Source: Symbiodinium natans
Lineage: Eukaryota > Sar > Dinophyceae > Suessiales > Symbiodiniaceae
Direction: 5' to 3'
Assembly: GCA_905221605.1 (NCBI GenBank)
Contig: CAJNDS010002612.1
Location: 811,436-875,435 of the forward strand
DNA length: 64,000 nucleotides
Shown here: positions 41,852 through 50,820 of the stretch, in pieces
Numbering within the stretch: position 1 is the stretch's first letter
Layout: every line of letters begins with the position of its first letter
The notes under the pieces: model-generated
Told to the model about the DNA's origin: nothing
Seen by the model: the letters and a program-made list of their open reading frames with translations, nothing else
Database searches by the model: none
Program-made: the position numbers and the translations under genes

Positions 41852-42937
41852 ATCTCTACATGTTGGTCCCCTTGCAGGTTCCTTATTTGTTAATACGTTA
41901 CCCAAAACGCGCCTGTAAGTTAGAGTTCCCCCCCATGTAACTCATTTTTTTTTGCCGGTTCCTTTGTGAAAGGAATCATCTGAACCTGCCCTAAGGGTCC
42001 GTGTGCCTCACTGTTATATACTTGGGCCCAAAGTCCCGATGTAGGAGGTACTCTAATGCCCGAGTGTTCCCTCTTTAGGTACATGGTCCCTCAGGGCTAG
42101 CGCGTCCGTGTCATCTGTTAAACCGGGTTCCCTGTTTGGCGACCGAAAGTGTTTGGTCGGTATGTGATTTTGGGTTTAGGGCTTAGGGTTCAGGGTTTAG
42201 AGTTTAGGGTTTAGGGTCTAGGTTGACATTTTGAAAATCTCGAGAAGATGGTGCCACCCCGGCATGTAAACTACGACAAAGGATGCCGGTAGGATTTCGA
42301 CCTGTGACCTCTTCAGCTCGCAACACCCAGCAAAGGACATGTGAGTACTACCAAGTTACTACCAAGTCCAATTACAATTTGCGAAACCGCGATCCGATTA
42401 TGACCGTATTATAATAAGAAATTAGCACAACCCTTTCGCACCACATTCGATGACCCTACCAGGCCTGCAGGCAAATCTAAACCCTAAACCCTAAACCCTA
42501 AACCATAAACCCTAAACCCTGAACCCTAAACCCTAAGCCCTAAACCCTGAACAGCAACTACCCGACATCCCTACAACCTCCGGGTTTCTTTGCCCCTTTG
42601 CCCTTCGGGTTTTTGAACCCCATAAAGGCTAGGGGCTGGGGTTTACAAGCCCTACAGGGTTTAGGGTTTAGTTTGTAGGGTTTAGGGTTTAGGGTTTAAT
42701 TTAGGGTCCACACCTGCAGCCGTGACTTTCAACATCGCCGTCACTGTAAGCCGAGGAGTATGAAGATGGCTTCCCTGCGCGCAGAGTGTGCCTTGCTTAG
42801 CATCGCACATGTTCCACATGTGGGGTTCTGCTGCTTTCTGGGAACTACAACCCTAAACCCTAAACCCTAAACCCTAAGCCCTAAGCCCTAAACCCTAAAC
42901 CCTAAACCCTACTCGGGATAATATGTTTCTGTTGCAG
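41852..42937 (+). other. Mixed stretch with small candidate exons
   Basis: 42720-42745 (VTFNIAVT, canonical GTAAGC) and 42760-about 42850 (ATG start, MKMASLRAECALLSIAHVPH) are possible. A GTGAGT at 42341 suggests an exon near 42317. T arrays (42177-42222, 42658-42706) and C arrays (42476-42545, 42850-42912) occur. Confidence 0.42.
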
Positions 42938-43401
42938 GCTGAGTCGAAGCGGGTAGCCATGAACCTCCCTGGGGATGACCAAGCCTGTACAATGCAACGG
43001 CTCAAGTTTAGGGTTTAGGGTTTAGGGTTTGGGGTTTAGGGTTTAGGGTTTTCGGGTTTGGGAACCCGGACTGTAAGCCCTAAACTATGAAACCCTGAAC
43101 CCGAAGAATGCTCCTTCTTCCCGAATGGGGGTTCTTTAGAAGGTTCCCTAACAACCCGCTCAGCCCAAGGGCACCACCTGAGGATTCCAAGGAAGAAGCT
43201 TTCAAGCGCGGGGTTTTAGGGCTTAGAGGTGTTAGAGGATGATGTTCAGGGTTAGGATTTGGGTTTTGGGGCTTACGGAATCTTTGGTAGCCCAGTGGTA
43301 CCCTTTACCTTTTGGGTTCCGGTTTCCCTTAATTACCGACCAAGAGGGGGACCCTTATTAGAAGATGGTTGCTGGGCTACCAAGAAATCAAAATAGGATG
43401 A
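42938..43401 (+). CDS. Four-exon 3' gene end including introner H
   Basis: 42938-43005 (AESKRVAMNLPGDDQACTMQ, RL), 43170-43212 (APPEDSKEEAFKRG), 43256-43286 (DLGFGAYGIF) and 43385-43401 (EIKIG, stop TGA 43399-43401) keep frame throughout. Intron 1 (164 bases) begins GTTTAGGG, intron 2 is T-array variants, intron 3 is exactly the inverted-repeat element H. Acceptor of the first exon is TTTCTGTTGCAG. Confidence 0.62.
43287..43384. mobile_element. Family H element forming a GT-AG intron
   Basis: Starts GTAGCCCAG and ends CTGGGCTACCAAG, inverted over the first 9-10 bases, 98 bases in all. Removing it joins GGAATCTTTG to AAATC in frame. 3' fragments of the family occur at 2448-2496 and 43945-43975. 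Confidence 0.8.
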
Positions 43402-43488
43402 TCCTCAGGGTTAGGGATTGGGGTCCAGAGCCACGGTTTAGGGTTTCGGGTTGAATTAAAATTGGTTTAGGTAATTTAGGTAAGCACG

Positions 43489-43810
43489 ATGAAGAAGCTC
43501 GGTGCGTGTAGAATCACTGCAGCCTGCCTTGCATGCCCCATATCTCCTCAAGGCCCCCTAAACCCTAAACCCTAAACCCTAAACCCCAAAACCTAAAACC
43601 CTAAGCCCCAAACCCTAAAACCCTAAACCCTAAACCCTGAACCCTGAACCCTAAACCCTAAACCCTAGCCCTAAACCCTAAGCCCTAAACTCCCTACTAA
43701 GAACCTGCAAGTCAAGGAAGATCATCATCGAGGAGCTCCAGCGGATACCCGAGGGCCTCATCTGCGCGTTGGCGGACGTCTTCCTCAAGGCGCCAGCCTC
43801 TCCCCTTGTG
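43489..43810 (+). CDS. Possible first exon and an internal exon
   Basis: 43489-about 43549: ATG start, MKKLGACRITAACLACPISP, a signal-peptide-like opening before GGCCCCCTAAACC. 43717-43810: KIIIEELQRIPEGLICALAD, VFLKAPASPLV, after GTCAAG and before GTGCCC. The second is strongly G/C-ending. Confidence 0.5.
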
Positions 43811-43854
43811 GTGCCCTTTATTTAGGGCGTAGGGTTTAGGGTTTTAGGGTTTTA

Positions 43855-43912
43855 GGGTTTAGGGGTTTAGGGGTTTAGGGGTTTAGGGGTTTAGGGGTTT
43901 AGGGTTTAGGGT
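43855..43912 (+). repeat. TTTAGGGG array
   Basis: Five or six 8-base TTTAGGGG units, then TTTAGGG, meeting C-type CCCCAAA directly at 43917-43925. Confidence 0.9.
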
Positions 43913-44343
43913 TTAGGGCCCCAAACCCCAAACCCCAAACCCTAAACCCTTATTGTGATATGGTTACTGGGATACCAAGGATTCTTCAGAGCCCCAAACC
44001 CTGCATGGAAATGTTGATCGAGACTGTTTTGTCAGTGCCGGGCATTTTTGCTTTCCTTGTGTTTTAACGTTACGTGCGCCCTAAGCGAAGGTAGTCCATT
44101 AGCTGCCCAAAGCCCAAACAATTGGAGCCAATACAGCACTTAACCCTAAACCTTACACCTCAAACCCTAAACCGCCTAAACCGCCTAGACCCGAAACCCT
44201 AAACCCTGAACCCCAAACCCTCTGACAATGGCCTATGGGCCCGGTCCTCGACACCCTGAAGTAGACGATTCCACAAGCCAGCGTGCGAAGGCCCCATCCA
44301 ACGCCATGCACCTGAGATCCTCGCACCCTGATCCCTAAGCCCT

Positions 44344-44470
44344 AAACCCAAAACCCCAAAACCCCCAAACCCCAAAACCCCAAAACCCCAAAACCCCAAA
44401 ACCCCAAAACCCCAAAACCCCAAAACCCCAAAACCCCAAAACCCCAAAACCCCAAAACCCTAAAACCCTA
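44344..44470 (-). repeat. CCCCAAAA array
   Basis: About 14 units of CCCCAAAA (TTTTGGGG on the other strand) grading into CCCTAAAA at the right. TTTTGGGG is the telomere unit of some ciliates, but here it is one local variant inside a CCCTAAA context. Confidence 0.95.
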
Positions 44471-44576
44471 AAACCCTAAGCCCTCAGCCCTAGGCCCTAG
44501 TCCGAAACCCTAAGCCCTAAACCCCAAACCCCAAACCCTAAGCCCTAGCCCTAAACCCTAAACCCCAAACTGCCAG

Positions 44577-44651
44577 AGTCCCAAACAGAAAGCCCCCTTG
44601 GCAGCTCTGGGATCGGAGCGAGAACTTAGCAACCGGGCGACAGGCACGGCG
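44577..44651 (+). CDS. Exon candidate, unknown protein
   Basis: Exactly 25 codons: SPKQKAPLAALGSERELSNR, ATGTA, between ACTGCCAG and GTAGGG, which opens a T array. C-array variants before it. Confidence 0.5.
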
Positions 44652-45163
44652 GTAGGGTTTAGGGTTTAGGGTTTAGGGTTTAGGGTTTAGGGTTCAGGGT
44701 TTGGGGTTTGGGGTTTAGGCTTTAGGGTTTAGGGTTTAGGGTTTAAGGTTTAAGGGTTAGGGTTTAGGGCTTCGGGGTGTGGGGTTTAGGGTTTACGGTT
44801 AGGGTCCTGAGCATTGAGGACTTAGGGTGTATTTAGGCTTCAGGGTTACAAAGTTTCAGGTTGCAGGGCTGGAAAGTCTTTAGGGTACCAAGGTCTACAG
44901 GGTTGACATGGTGCAGGGTCCAAGGTTGGGATCTTCCAAGGCTTAGAGGCTAGGGTTTGGGGTTTGGGGTTTAGGGTTTAGGGTTTTGGGTTTTGGGTTT
45001 GGTGTTTGGGGTTTGGGGTTTGGGGCTTGGGGCTTGGGGCTGTGCGTTTTGAGAGTGTTAGGGTAGCAAGGGTTTTAGGATTTAGGGTTTGCGGTTCTAG
45101 GCCAAGGCTTTGAGGTGTTTAGGGCTTTTGGCTTTAGGGTTGAGGGTTTAGGGTTTTGTAGAG
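44652..45163 (+). repeat. T-array variant field
   Basis: TTTAGGG, TTTGGGG, TTTAAGG and TTCAGGG units mixed with short unique pieces (44652-44790, 44950-45060, 45128-45160). No convincing exon. Confidence 0.75.
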
Positions 45164-45334
45164 ATTGTGGTGACGGGGGCCGTGGTGAAGACTCTACGTA
45201 TTTGTTCCCTGCAGTTTTCAGATGAATTCATCAACTACTGCAGACTGCTGAACCTACTAAACACGAAACCCTCATCTAAACGGATTCTAATTGGAACCCT
45301 AAACAGCAAACCCCGAGCATATAGTAGGGAATAA
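45164..45334 (+). CDS. 3'-terminal exon, unknown protein
   Basis: 56 codons plus TAA: IVVTGAVVKTLRICSLQFSD, EFINYCRLLNLLNTKPSSKR, ILIGTLNSKPRAYSRE. Acceptor TTTTGTAGAG at the end of a T array. An internal CCTGCAG at 45214 would give a shorter exon in the same frame. Confidence 0.6.
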   Translation: MVVTGAVVKTLRICSLQFSDEFINYCRLLNLLNTKPSSKRILIGTLNSKPRAYSRE

Positions 45335-45401
45335 ACGGACCCTGGTAGGTCTGATCCTATCATATTCCGACTTTTTTCTTGGGGCTCCTTTTGGGGTTTC
45401 C

Positions 45402-45572
45402 ATGAAGTCCCTGTACCATCTGAGTCTGACAAGGACAGGGGTGAATTGCTGCAATGTTCCCAGGCCTCTAGGCTTCCGCAGTATAAGGCGCTGCTTTCTT
45501 GAAGTTTTCTGGGGACGATATCAAAAGCATGTGTGTGGAGAGAGAGGGGGAGCTTTACAGGACAGTATACAA
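45402..45572 (+). CDS. First exon of a gene, unknown protein
   Basis: Opens with ATG and runs 57 codons: MKSLYHLSLTRTGVNCCNVP, RPLGFRSIRRCFLEVFWGRY, GERGGALQDSIQ, then donor GTTAGTAG. It lies 67 bases after the previous stop, consistent with tightly packed genes on one strand. Possible short N-terminal targeting segment. Confidence 0.54.
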
Positions 45573-45817
45573 GTTAGTAGAATCAAGGGCCCAATGTAGG
45601 GGCGGGTATCCCCACGATCCCCAAAGCCCAAGGCCCAGTAACCCTGAAACCTCAAGCTCCTGAACCGGCCCAGTAGCCCTGAGTCCTAAACCCAAGAAAC
45701 GTTTAGGGTTTAGGGTTTAGGAGTTTAGGGTTTAGGGTTTAGGGTAACCCGAGACCCTGAAAACCCTGAACCTTGAAGCCCAAACCCCATGACCAACTAC
45801 CACCCTCCTAGTCTTTA

Positions 45818-45917
45818 GTAGCTGAATGAGTACACTTTACACTTTTTGGGGATATTTGAATGCCCTATAGAACTGAAAGTGTACACTTTTGGGGAGCTTA
45901 TGAACTCAGCAACTAAG
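45818..45917. mobile_element. Family B element, copy 3
   Basis: 100 bases from GTAGCTGAATGAG to ACTCAGCAACTAAG, the same length as copy 1. A C array follows it directly. Confidence 0.78.
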
Positions 45918-45958
45918 CTTCCTAAACCCTAAACCGTAAACCCTAAACCCTAGCGGAG

Positions 45959-46056
45959 GGGGTGCCTGGGAATGTACATTCCAAAGCTACCCGATCGCGA
46001 AGTACTTGGGTCAATTAAGCTCCCTCGATTTCCTTGGCCTTGGCTTGGGTCAGTCG
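45959..46056 (+). CDS. Exon candidate, unknown protein
   Basis: 32 codons: GCLGMYIPKLPDREVLGSIK, LPRFPWPWLGSV, between AGCGGAG and GTTTCGGGTTTAGGG. C array before it. Confidence 0.5.
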
Positions 46057-46133
46057 GTTTCGGGTTTAGGGTTTAGGGCCTGCACCCTATCAGTTGCGAC
46101 GCTCAGCTAGTAGAGGACACTGTTGCTACTTTT

Positions 46134-46359
46134 TTTTAGTTTTGCGCCGCCCTCAGTTCAGGTTTGCGCCGCCCTCAGAAGCATTGCACAAGCCACGGCA
46201 TGCTGCACATCTGACATGTCAAGAGGATGCATCGACGCGGGCTTGCTGATCAGAGGGTTTTGCTTAAGTTTAAGGTTTGGAGTTTCTGGAGGCATGACTC
46301 CTGCATGTGGGTGCGTGTTTTTCTGGCGCCACCACTTGCCCATCGCGGCGGTTGCTTGA
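46134..46359 (+). CDS. Cysteine-rich terminal segment
   Basis: Open for about 70 codons ending TGA: VCAALRSIAQATACCTSDMS, RGCIDAGLLIRGFCLSLRFG, CGCVFFWRHHLPIAAVA. A 16-base piece TTTGCGCCGCCCTCAG occurs twice at its start (46140, 46164), the first followed by possible donor GTTTGC. Start unknown. A 145-codon frame on the other strand overlaps and is less convincing. Confidence 0.42.
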
Positions 46360-46387
46360 AGGCTCAAAAGTAAGCGAGCAAGTGTGC

Positions 46388-46641
46388 CTCTTCGCCTTCT
46401 CAAGCCTGCAACTGGGCGGTGTGAAGCGCCAGGAACTTGCGTGACATTTTGTGCTCGCGGTGAATCGCCACGTTGTGTTCTAGGTAGACATTTCATATTT
46501 CCCTTGATAAAAAGGTCATATACAGGAATATTTTCAGAGGGTTTTAGGGACCATCTAGTGTTGCTTGTATCAAGAAGTGGGTTCATAGACTGCAAGGACG
46601 ACGCGCAGGCGAACAGCTGTCGTTCTAGATCGCCTTGGTGA
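46388..46641 (+). CDS. Two exons around element C, 3' end
   Basis: Up to 46483: VPLRLLKPATGRCEAPGTCV, TFCARGESPRCVL. From 46559: LLVSRSGFIDCKDDAQANSC, RSRSPW, stop TGA 46639-46641. Removing 46484-46558 keeps frame, but the 75 bases are also open in frame, so retention is possible. Start not determined. Confidence 0.52.
46484..46558. mobile_element. Family C element, copy 1
   Basis: GTAGACATTTCATATTTCCC at the left, GGGACCATCTAG at the right: GT and AG borders. Shares GGTCATAT.CAGGAATA and CAGAGGGTT with 46693-46776 and, more weakly, with 28125-28195 and 22612-22701. Confidence 0.72.
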
Positions 46642-46692
46642 GATTGGGTGCCATCTTTTCTGAACAGTGTCTACATGTCTAGGGAGGCCCTT

Positions 46693-46776
46693 GAAACATT
46701 TCATATTTTCCCTTTGGGGTATAAGAGGGTCATATTCAGGAATACTTTTTGCAGAGGGTTCTAAAGGCCATCCTAG
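46693..46776. mobile_element. Family C element, copy 2
   Basis: GAAACATTTCATATTTTCCC to GGCCATCCTAG. If it is an intron its donor is GA. It directly precedes the coding segment at 46777. Confidence 0.7.
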
Positions 46777-47205
46777 TTGTTGGTGACAAGGTTCCGGCCA
46801 CGTCGTTCCTTGACTCGAGCATTCGTGTTGAGAGGGCGCCGGTAGTGGCTGAGGGTTTAGGGCTGAGGGTTTTTGCAGCTCAGCGCTCAGGGTTAGGGTT
46901 TAGGGTCCAGGGTTTCGGGATCAGTGCTGTTCGAATCAGGGGTCGCTTCTCAGGTCGTTTGCAGATGCATCCCTCCCCCCCGCCCCCCCCGCAGGTCAGT
47001 TCAGCTTTTCTGGTGTGTTTAGAGTCCCTACGGGCAGTGGGGTACTCAGCAATGTGGGAGACCACAACTAGGACCGGGAGTAGGCCCTTGTTCCATTTTC
47101 TTAGGGTTGGGGTCCCTCAAAATCCCCTTAAAACCAAAAAGGGTACCCTGTTTATTCCTAGGCAACTCCCGGGTCTAGACAAGTCTCCTATACCTTGAAC
47201 CTTAA
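46777..47205 (+). CDS. Four exons with three kinds of intron, 3' end
   Basis: 46777-46854 (VGDKVPATSFLDSSIRVERA, PVVAE), 46925-46953 (LFESGVASQ), 46995-47105 (VSSAFLVCLESLRAVGYSAM, WETTTRTGSRPLFHFLR) and 47179-47205 (TSLLYLEP, TAA) keep frame. Intron 1 starts GTTTAGGG and is a T-variant array; intron 2 is 41 bases with a long C run before GCAG; intron 3 is the family F element. Product unknown. Confidence 0.62.
47106..47178. mobile_element. Family F element forming a GT-AG intron
   Basis: 73 bases from GTTGGGGTCCC to GGGTCTAG. The same element lies upstream of an exon at 20902-20979. Confidence 0.75.
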
Positions 47206-47243
47206 GCCCTAAACTCCAACACTTATGTGGAGATCCCCTCCAG

Positions 47244-47339
47244 GTTATCCCAAGTGAAGAGACCATCATCGGCAACTCGGACAGTTGTTTGGGCCTAGTG
47301 CTTCTTCTGGGCTTGGGGTTGACCGTCTTTTCTTTATGA
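47244..47339 (+). CDS. Terminal exon with a membrane segment
   Basis: VIPSEETIIGNSDSC followed by LGLVLLLGLGLTVFSL and TGA. The last 17 residues are hydrophobic, like a tail anchor. Acceptor CCCTCCAG after C-array remnants. The rest of the gene was not traced. Confidence 0.54.
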   Translation, partial: VIPSEETIIGNSDSCLGLVLLLGLGLTVFSL

Positions 47340-47517
47340 CCCGAATCCCTGGTTTCAGGCAATTCGCAGGTCATTCGAAAGATGGCAGGCTCACATTTGA
47401 GCTGCACGGGTCGGGTTTCTATTTTCCCAAGTAGGTCATTGGTTTGTCTTTACCCTTATTGGGCTTAAGCGTGCTGTGTTGGGGAAAATCTTCCAAAGGT
47501 CTTAAGGCCCGACCTGT

Positions 47518-47802
47518 TTGTTTTTTCATGAAGGGCTGGTGGCCTCAGAGACGAAATTGCGATGCTCATCACTGCCCTCCTTGCCCGTTTTCGGCGTGAG
47601 AGCTTCCCATACAACTAAGGGCCTATCAGGACACGCAGTTTTTCCTATGTTACTGGGGATCCTGGCATATGTTAAGCAGAGATCGCAGTACCTGGGCTTG
47701 CGACGGCAACATGACGTAGTCAAATATCATACCTTATCGGTTAGTTGTACAAGGGGCCTTATGGGGAGGCCAAGATACTTGGCATTTCGAGGGACCGCAT
47801 GA
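47518..47802 (+). CDS. Open coding segment, unknown protein
   Basis: About 94 open codons ending TGA: SETKLRCSSLPSLPVFGVRA, GHAVFPMLLGILAYVKQRSQ, YLGLRRQHDVVKYHTLSVSC. No ATG at the start; it may begin at an acceptor such as TTAAG near 47503. No telomeric repeat inside. Confidence 0.43.
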   Translation: MFFHEGLVASETKLRCSSLPSLPVFGVRASHTTKGLSGHAVFPMLLGILAYVKQRSQYLGLRRQHDVVKYHTLSVSCTRGLMGRPRYLAFRGTA

Positions 47803-47931
47803 AGGGACCACTCTATGCTCCCAAGCGCCCTAAACCGTAACCCGTAAACCCTAAAACTTAAACCCTAAACCCTAAACCCTAAACCCTATAACCCTATAAA
47901 CCCTAAACCCGAAACCCTAAACCCTTACCAG

Positions 47932-48015
47932 CAAATGGTCGGACTCCAAGTCGGCATACCCCTTTCGCCAACGAATGCGTCCAGGCAATCTGGCGCAGTA
48001 TGCGGCTTGGCTTGC
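47932..48015 (+). CDS. Exon candidate, unknown protein
   Basis: KWSDSKSAYPFRQRMRPGNL then AQYAAWLAK after CTTACCAG, the end of a C array. A second frame is also open, and the donor is unclear (a GC donor near 48008 is possible). Confidence 0.43.
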
Positions 48016-48133
48016 CAAATCCCAAAGCCCTCCAAGCCTCGAACCCTAGAACCCTAGACCTTGGGATTAGGGTTTTGGGTTTAGGGTTTAGGATTTAGGC
48101 TTCAGGGTTTAGGGTTTAGGGTTTAGGGGGTAC

Positions 48134-48233
48134 TTGGAATGTTCCCCTATACTAACAGTTCTTCATAGGGATTATCTTAGGGGCTACAAATAATCCCTAT
48201 TAAGGACTGTTAGTATCAGGGGGAACATCCCAA
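48134..48233. mobile_element. Family A element, copy 3
   Basis: TTGGAATGTTCCCC and GGGGGAACATCCCAA ends with inner arms TAGGGATTAT and ATAATCCCTATTAAGGA. T array directly to the left. Confidence 0.8.
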
Positions 48234-48351
48234 CCGAAACCCTACAACCCGAAAACCTAAAGCCCTAGAACCTCAAACCCCTAGAGCCCTAAAGGCCCTA
48301 GTAGCCCTTAACCCGTCAACCTCTAAGGGTAGTAGTACGGTCCCTTTATAT

Positions 48352-48457
48352 GGTCCCTTACCTCCTTCAAAGGGTTCGGAAGTATGGGCCCTTGGGTTGT
48401 GTAGGGGATATAACCGGTATATATAAGGGGGCCCTAGGACCCCATATTAAGGGACCA
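48352..48457. mobile_element. Family D element, copy 2
   Basis: GGTCCCTTA at the left, TAAGGGACC at the right, with ACCTCCTTCAAAGGGTTC inside as in the 8640 copy. A more distant relative lies at about 53915-54075. Confidence 0.7.
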
Positions 48458-48911
48458 TGTAACTTCCCTAAAAATCCCGCGATCCCTGACCCCAAACCCT
48501 TTCCAGCACCCTCCTTGCAGTTCACGTGGTTTAGGGTTTAGGGTTTAGGGGTTTAGGGTCTAGGGTCTAGGGTTTAGGGTCTAGGGTCTGGGGTCTAGGG
48601 TTTAGCGTTAGAGTTTAGGGTTTAGGGTTCAGGGGGGTTTAGGGTTTAGGGTATAGGGTTCAGGGTTCAGGGTTGAGGGTTCAGGTTTGAGGGTTGTGGG
48701 TTGAGGGTTCTCCATGGCTGCATGACGCTGGGCGTGGGGTTTAGGCTTTGGGGTTTGGGTTTGTAGGGTCCAGGGCGTAGGTTGGAAGGAAAGGTTTGAT
48801 ATAAATATACATATTTGTTTTTGATGTCTCTTTTTTCTTTGTGTTATTCTCTTTTAGTTTCGGAGGAGAGGGCCGGCATGTTAATAAACACTGAAGCTAC
48901 GATAGTGTAAG

Positions 48912-49267
48912 GTTCGCGCAGTTCGCGGTGATGATCAAATTCGAGCCCAGGCTGTGGATGGGAACGAATTTGGCACCTACTGGTACCCAGCCTTCGGTCG
49001 CTCGGGTTGCACATGGTGTGCTCTCTGATTTTCTCCGTAGTAGAGCATGTGACCTTTAACCTCTTTGGGGTAAAATAATCCTCTTATAATCCAAAAAGGT
49101 TAACCTTCAGTTCCTCTAGGTAGTGGACAACTAAGTTTTCGGGTACCCGAAATATATTCGGGGCCGCATTGCGGTGGTAACCCCACAAGGGACCAGAACT
49201 TAGAGAAACGACCACATGCAGCTTCCTGTTCCCGAGTGTTTCGCCCACAGCATCGTCTTACTGACCC
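48912..49267 (+). CDS. Two exon candidates
   Basis: 48912-49005 (VRAVRGDDQIRAQAVDGNEF, GTYWYPAFGRS) between GTGTAAG and GTTGCAC. 49204-49267 (KRPHAASCSRVFRPQHRLTD) after ACTTAG with canonical donor GTAAGC. About 200 bases of family F-like remnant lie between. Confidence 0.43.
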
Positions 49268-49489
49268 GTAAGCACTTAAGCCCAACCTTAAACCCTCTAC
49301 TGTAAACCTTAGACGAACCGTTTAAAGCCGAAGCCCTACACGTTACACCCTTAAACCCATCCGCGCTGATGAACCAACCCCGCCCCAACCCCAGAACCGA
49401 AAACCCGAAACCCTAAACCCTGGACCTTGGTTTCTCTGAACCTCTATTGGCATGGTTTGTTTGAGGCAACTTGCAACGGAACGTGTGTT

Positions 49490-49560
49490 TATACATACAT
49501 ACATACATACATACATAGATACATACATACATATACATATATATATGTATACATACATAC
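49490..49560. repeat. CATA microsatellite
   Basis: CATA/TACA units with a short TATATA core. Open frames here on both strands are repeat translations. Confidence 0.9.
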
Positions 49561-49766
49561 AGTTTGCCCAGAGCTCTGCGCATGTGAGGCCCTATATTCT
49601 GAACCTGTTTGGGTCCTGTTCAAGACATGAGTTCGCATGAGCCCGTCCATGGCCAATGTTTCTGTGGGTTAACACCCCAAAACCTAAACCCTAGAACCCT
49701 AGAACCCTAAACCCTCAACCCTAAACCCGGGTAAGGGTTAGGGTTCAGCGTTCAGGGTTTACTGAG

Positions 49767-49812
49767 GCCAACCGCGAGCATGGCTGCTGCTACAGCTTGA
49801 TGAGGCTGTGCG
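49767..49812 (+). CDS. Exon candidate, unknown protein
   Basis: ANREHGCCYSLMRLC after TTTACTGAG, donor GTTGGGAG. G/C-ending codons. A half copy of family O (CTATTTGCTTAAGAACC) starts 40 bases downstream. Confidence 0.4.
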
Positions 49813-50331
49813 GTTGGGAGTGTGCAACAGGAGCCTCTAGAATTGCTAGTTCACCGCTATTTGCTTAAGAACCGCCCAATTCGTAGTTCACCGCCTTATA
49901 ATCCCCATACACGTTTCATAGAAGTCTCACTCATATACCCATTGAAATACATGGCCGACTGGCAGGGACTGGGATGATTCGAGGTGTTCCGGATAAGACG
50001 ACGCACGCCTAAACCCTAAACCCTAAACCCTAAATCCTAAACTCCCGGTCCCTAAGCCCTAAACCTTGAGACCTCCCCAGAGCTTGCCACTTCAAACTCT
50101 GAATACTTACGAAGACCTAAACGCCTGAAGCCCTCAATTTCTTCAAGTCACTCTAAACCCCACAAAGCTGTGTAGCCGAAGCCCGAAACCCCACAGCCCT
50201 AAACCTTTAAACCCTCAAACCCTGATGCCTTAAAAATTTGACGCCCCAGACGCCTACGTAAGCCCGGGATGTTTAGGGTTTAGGGTTTAGGGGTAAGGGG
50301 TTAGGGTTCACCCTGATTCGAACAGCTCAAT

Positions 50332-50436
50332 CGGGATTCTAGTCCCTATTAAGGACTGTTAGTATAACCCTAAACCCTAAACCCTAAAACCCTAAACCCT
50401 AAACCCTAAACCGAGTGTAAGGGAGAACATCCCAAC
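50332..50436. mobile_element. Family A element interrupted by a C array
   Basis: Only the right half of family A is present (CCCTATTAAGGACTGTTAGTAT and GAGAACATCCCAA), and six or so CCCTAAA units separate its two parts. The break falls inside the arm that is continuous in copies at 39166 and 48134. Confidence 0.72.
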
Positions 50437-50442
50437 CTACAG

Positions 50443-50820
50443 AGCCCGAGAACCTCAACCCTGCAATGGCGGTATATTTGGAGAACATATGCAATTTCGA
50501 TGAGCCCGAATCCCCATGGGGTTCAGCCCTAAACCCTAAAACCCAAAACCCTAGGCCCTGAACCCTAAAACCCTGAAACCCTAAACCAAAAATCTCTAAA
50601 CCCTAAACCCCAAAACCCTAAACCCTAAAACCCTGAAACCCCAAATCCTAAAATCTAAACCCTAAACCCTAAACCCTGAAACCCTAAACCCTTAACCCTT
50701 AACCCTAAACCCTAAACCTAAACCCCACGATTCCGCAGCTCCCGTCGGTGGCTGGGCGGCCCCCAGAGGGGCATCCCCTCGGGCGCGTGATCGTAATGAC
50801 GCTTGGGCGCGAACTTCGGG
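50443..50820 (+). CDS. Two exons joined across a GC-AG C-array intron
   Basis: 50443-50525: PENLNPAMAVYLENICNFDE, PESPWGS, acceptor AACCTACAG. The donor would be GCCCTAAA, the C-array unit itself. 50739-about 50820: LPSVAGRPPEGHPLGRVIVM, TLGRELR, after GATTCCGCAG, in phase 0. It ends at GATTTAGGG, a possible GA donor. The intron is 213 bases of CCCTAAA variants. Confidence 0.53.

Noticed and set aside
44199-44447. Reverse-strand open frame rich in GFWGFGVLG
   Set aside because: Translation of the CCCCAAAA array, with no independent coding signal.
46158-46595. Reverse-strand 145-codon open frame
   Set aside because: The longest reverse frame, but it overlaps better forward segments, crosses the family C element and has no splice or array context of its own.
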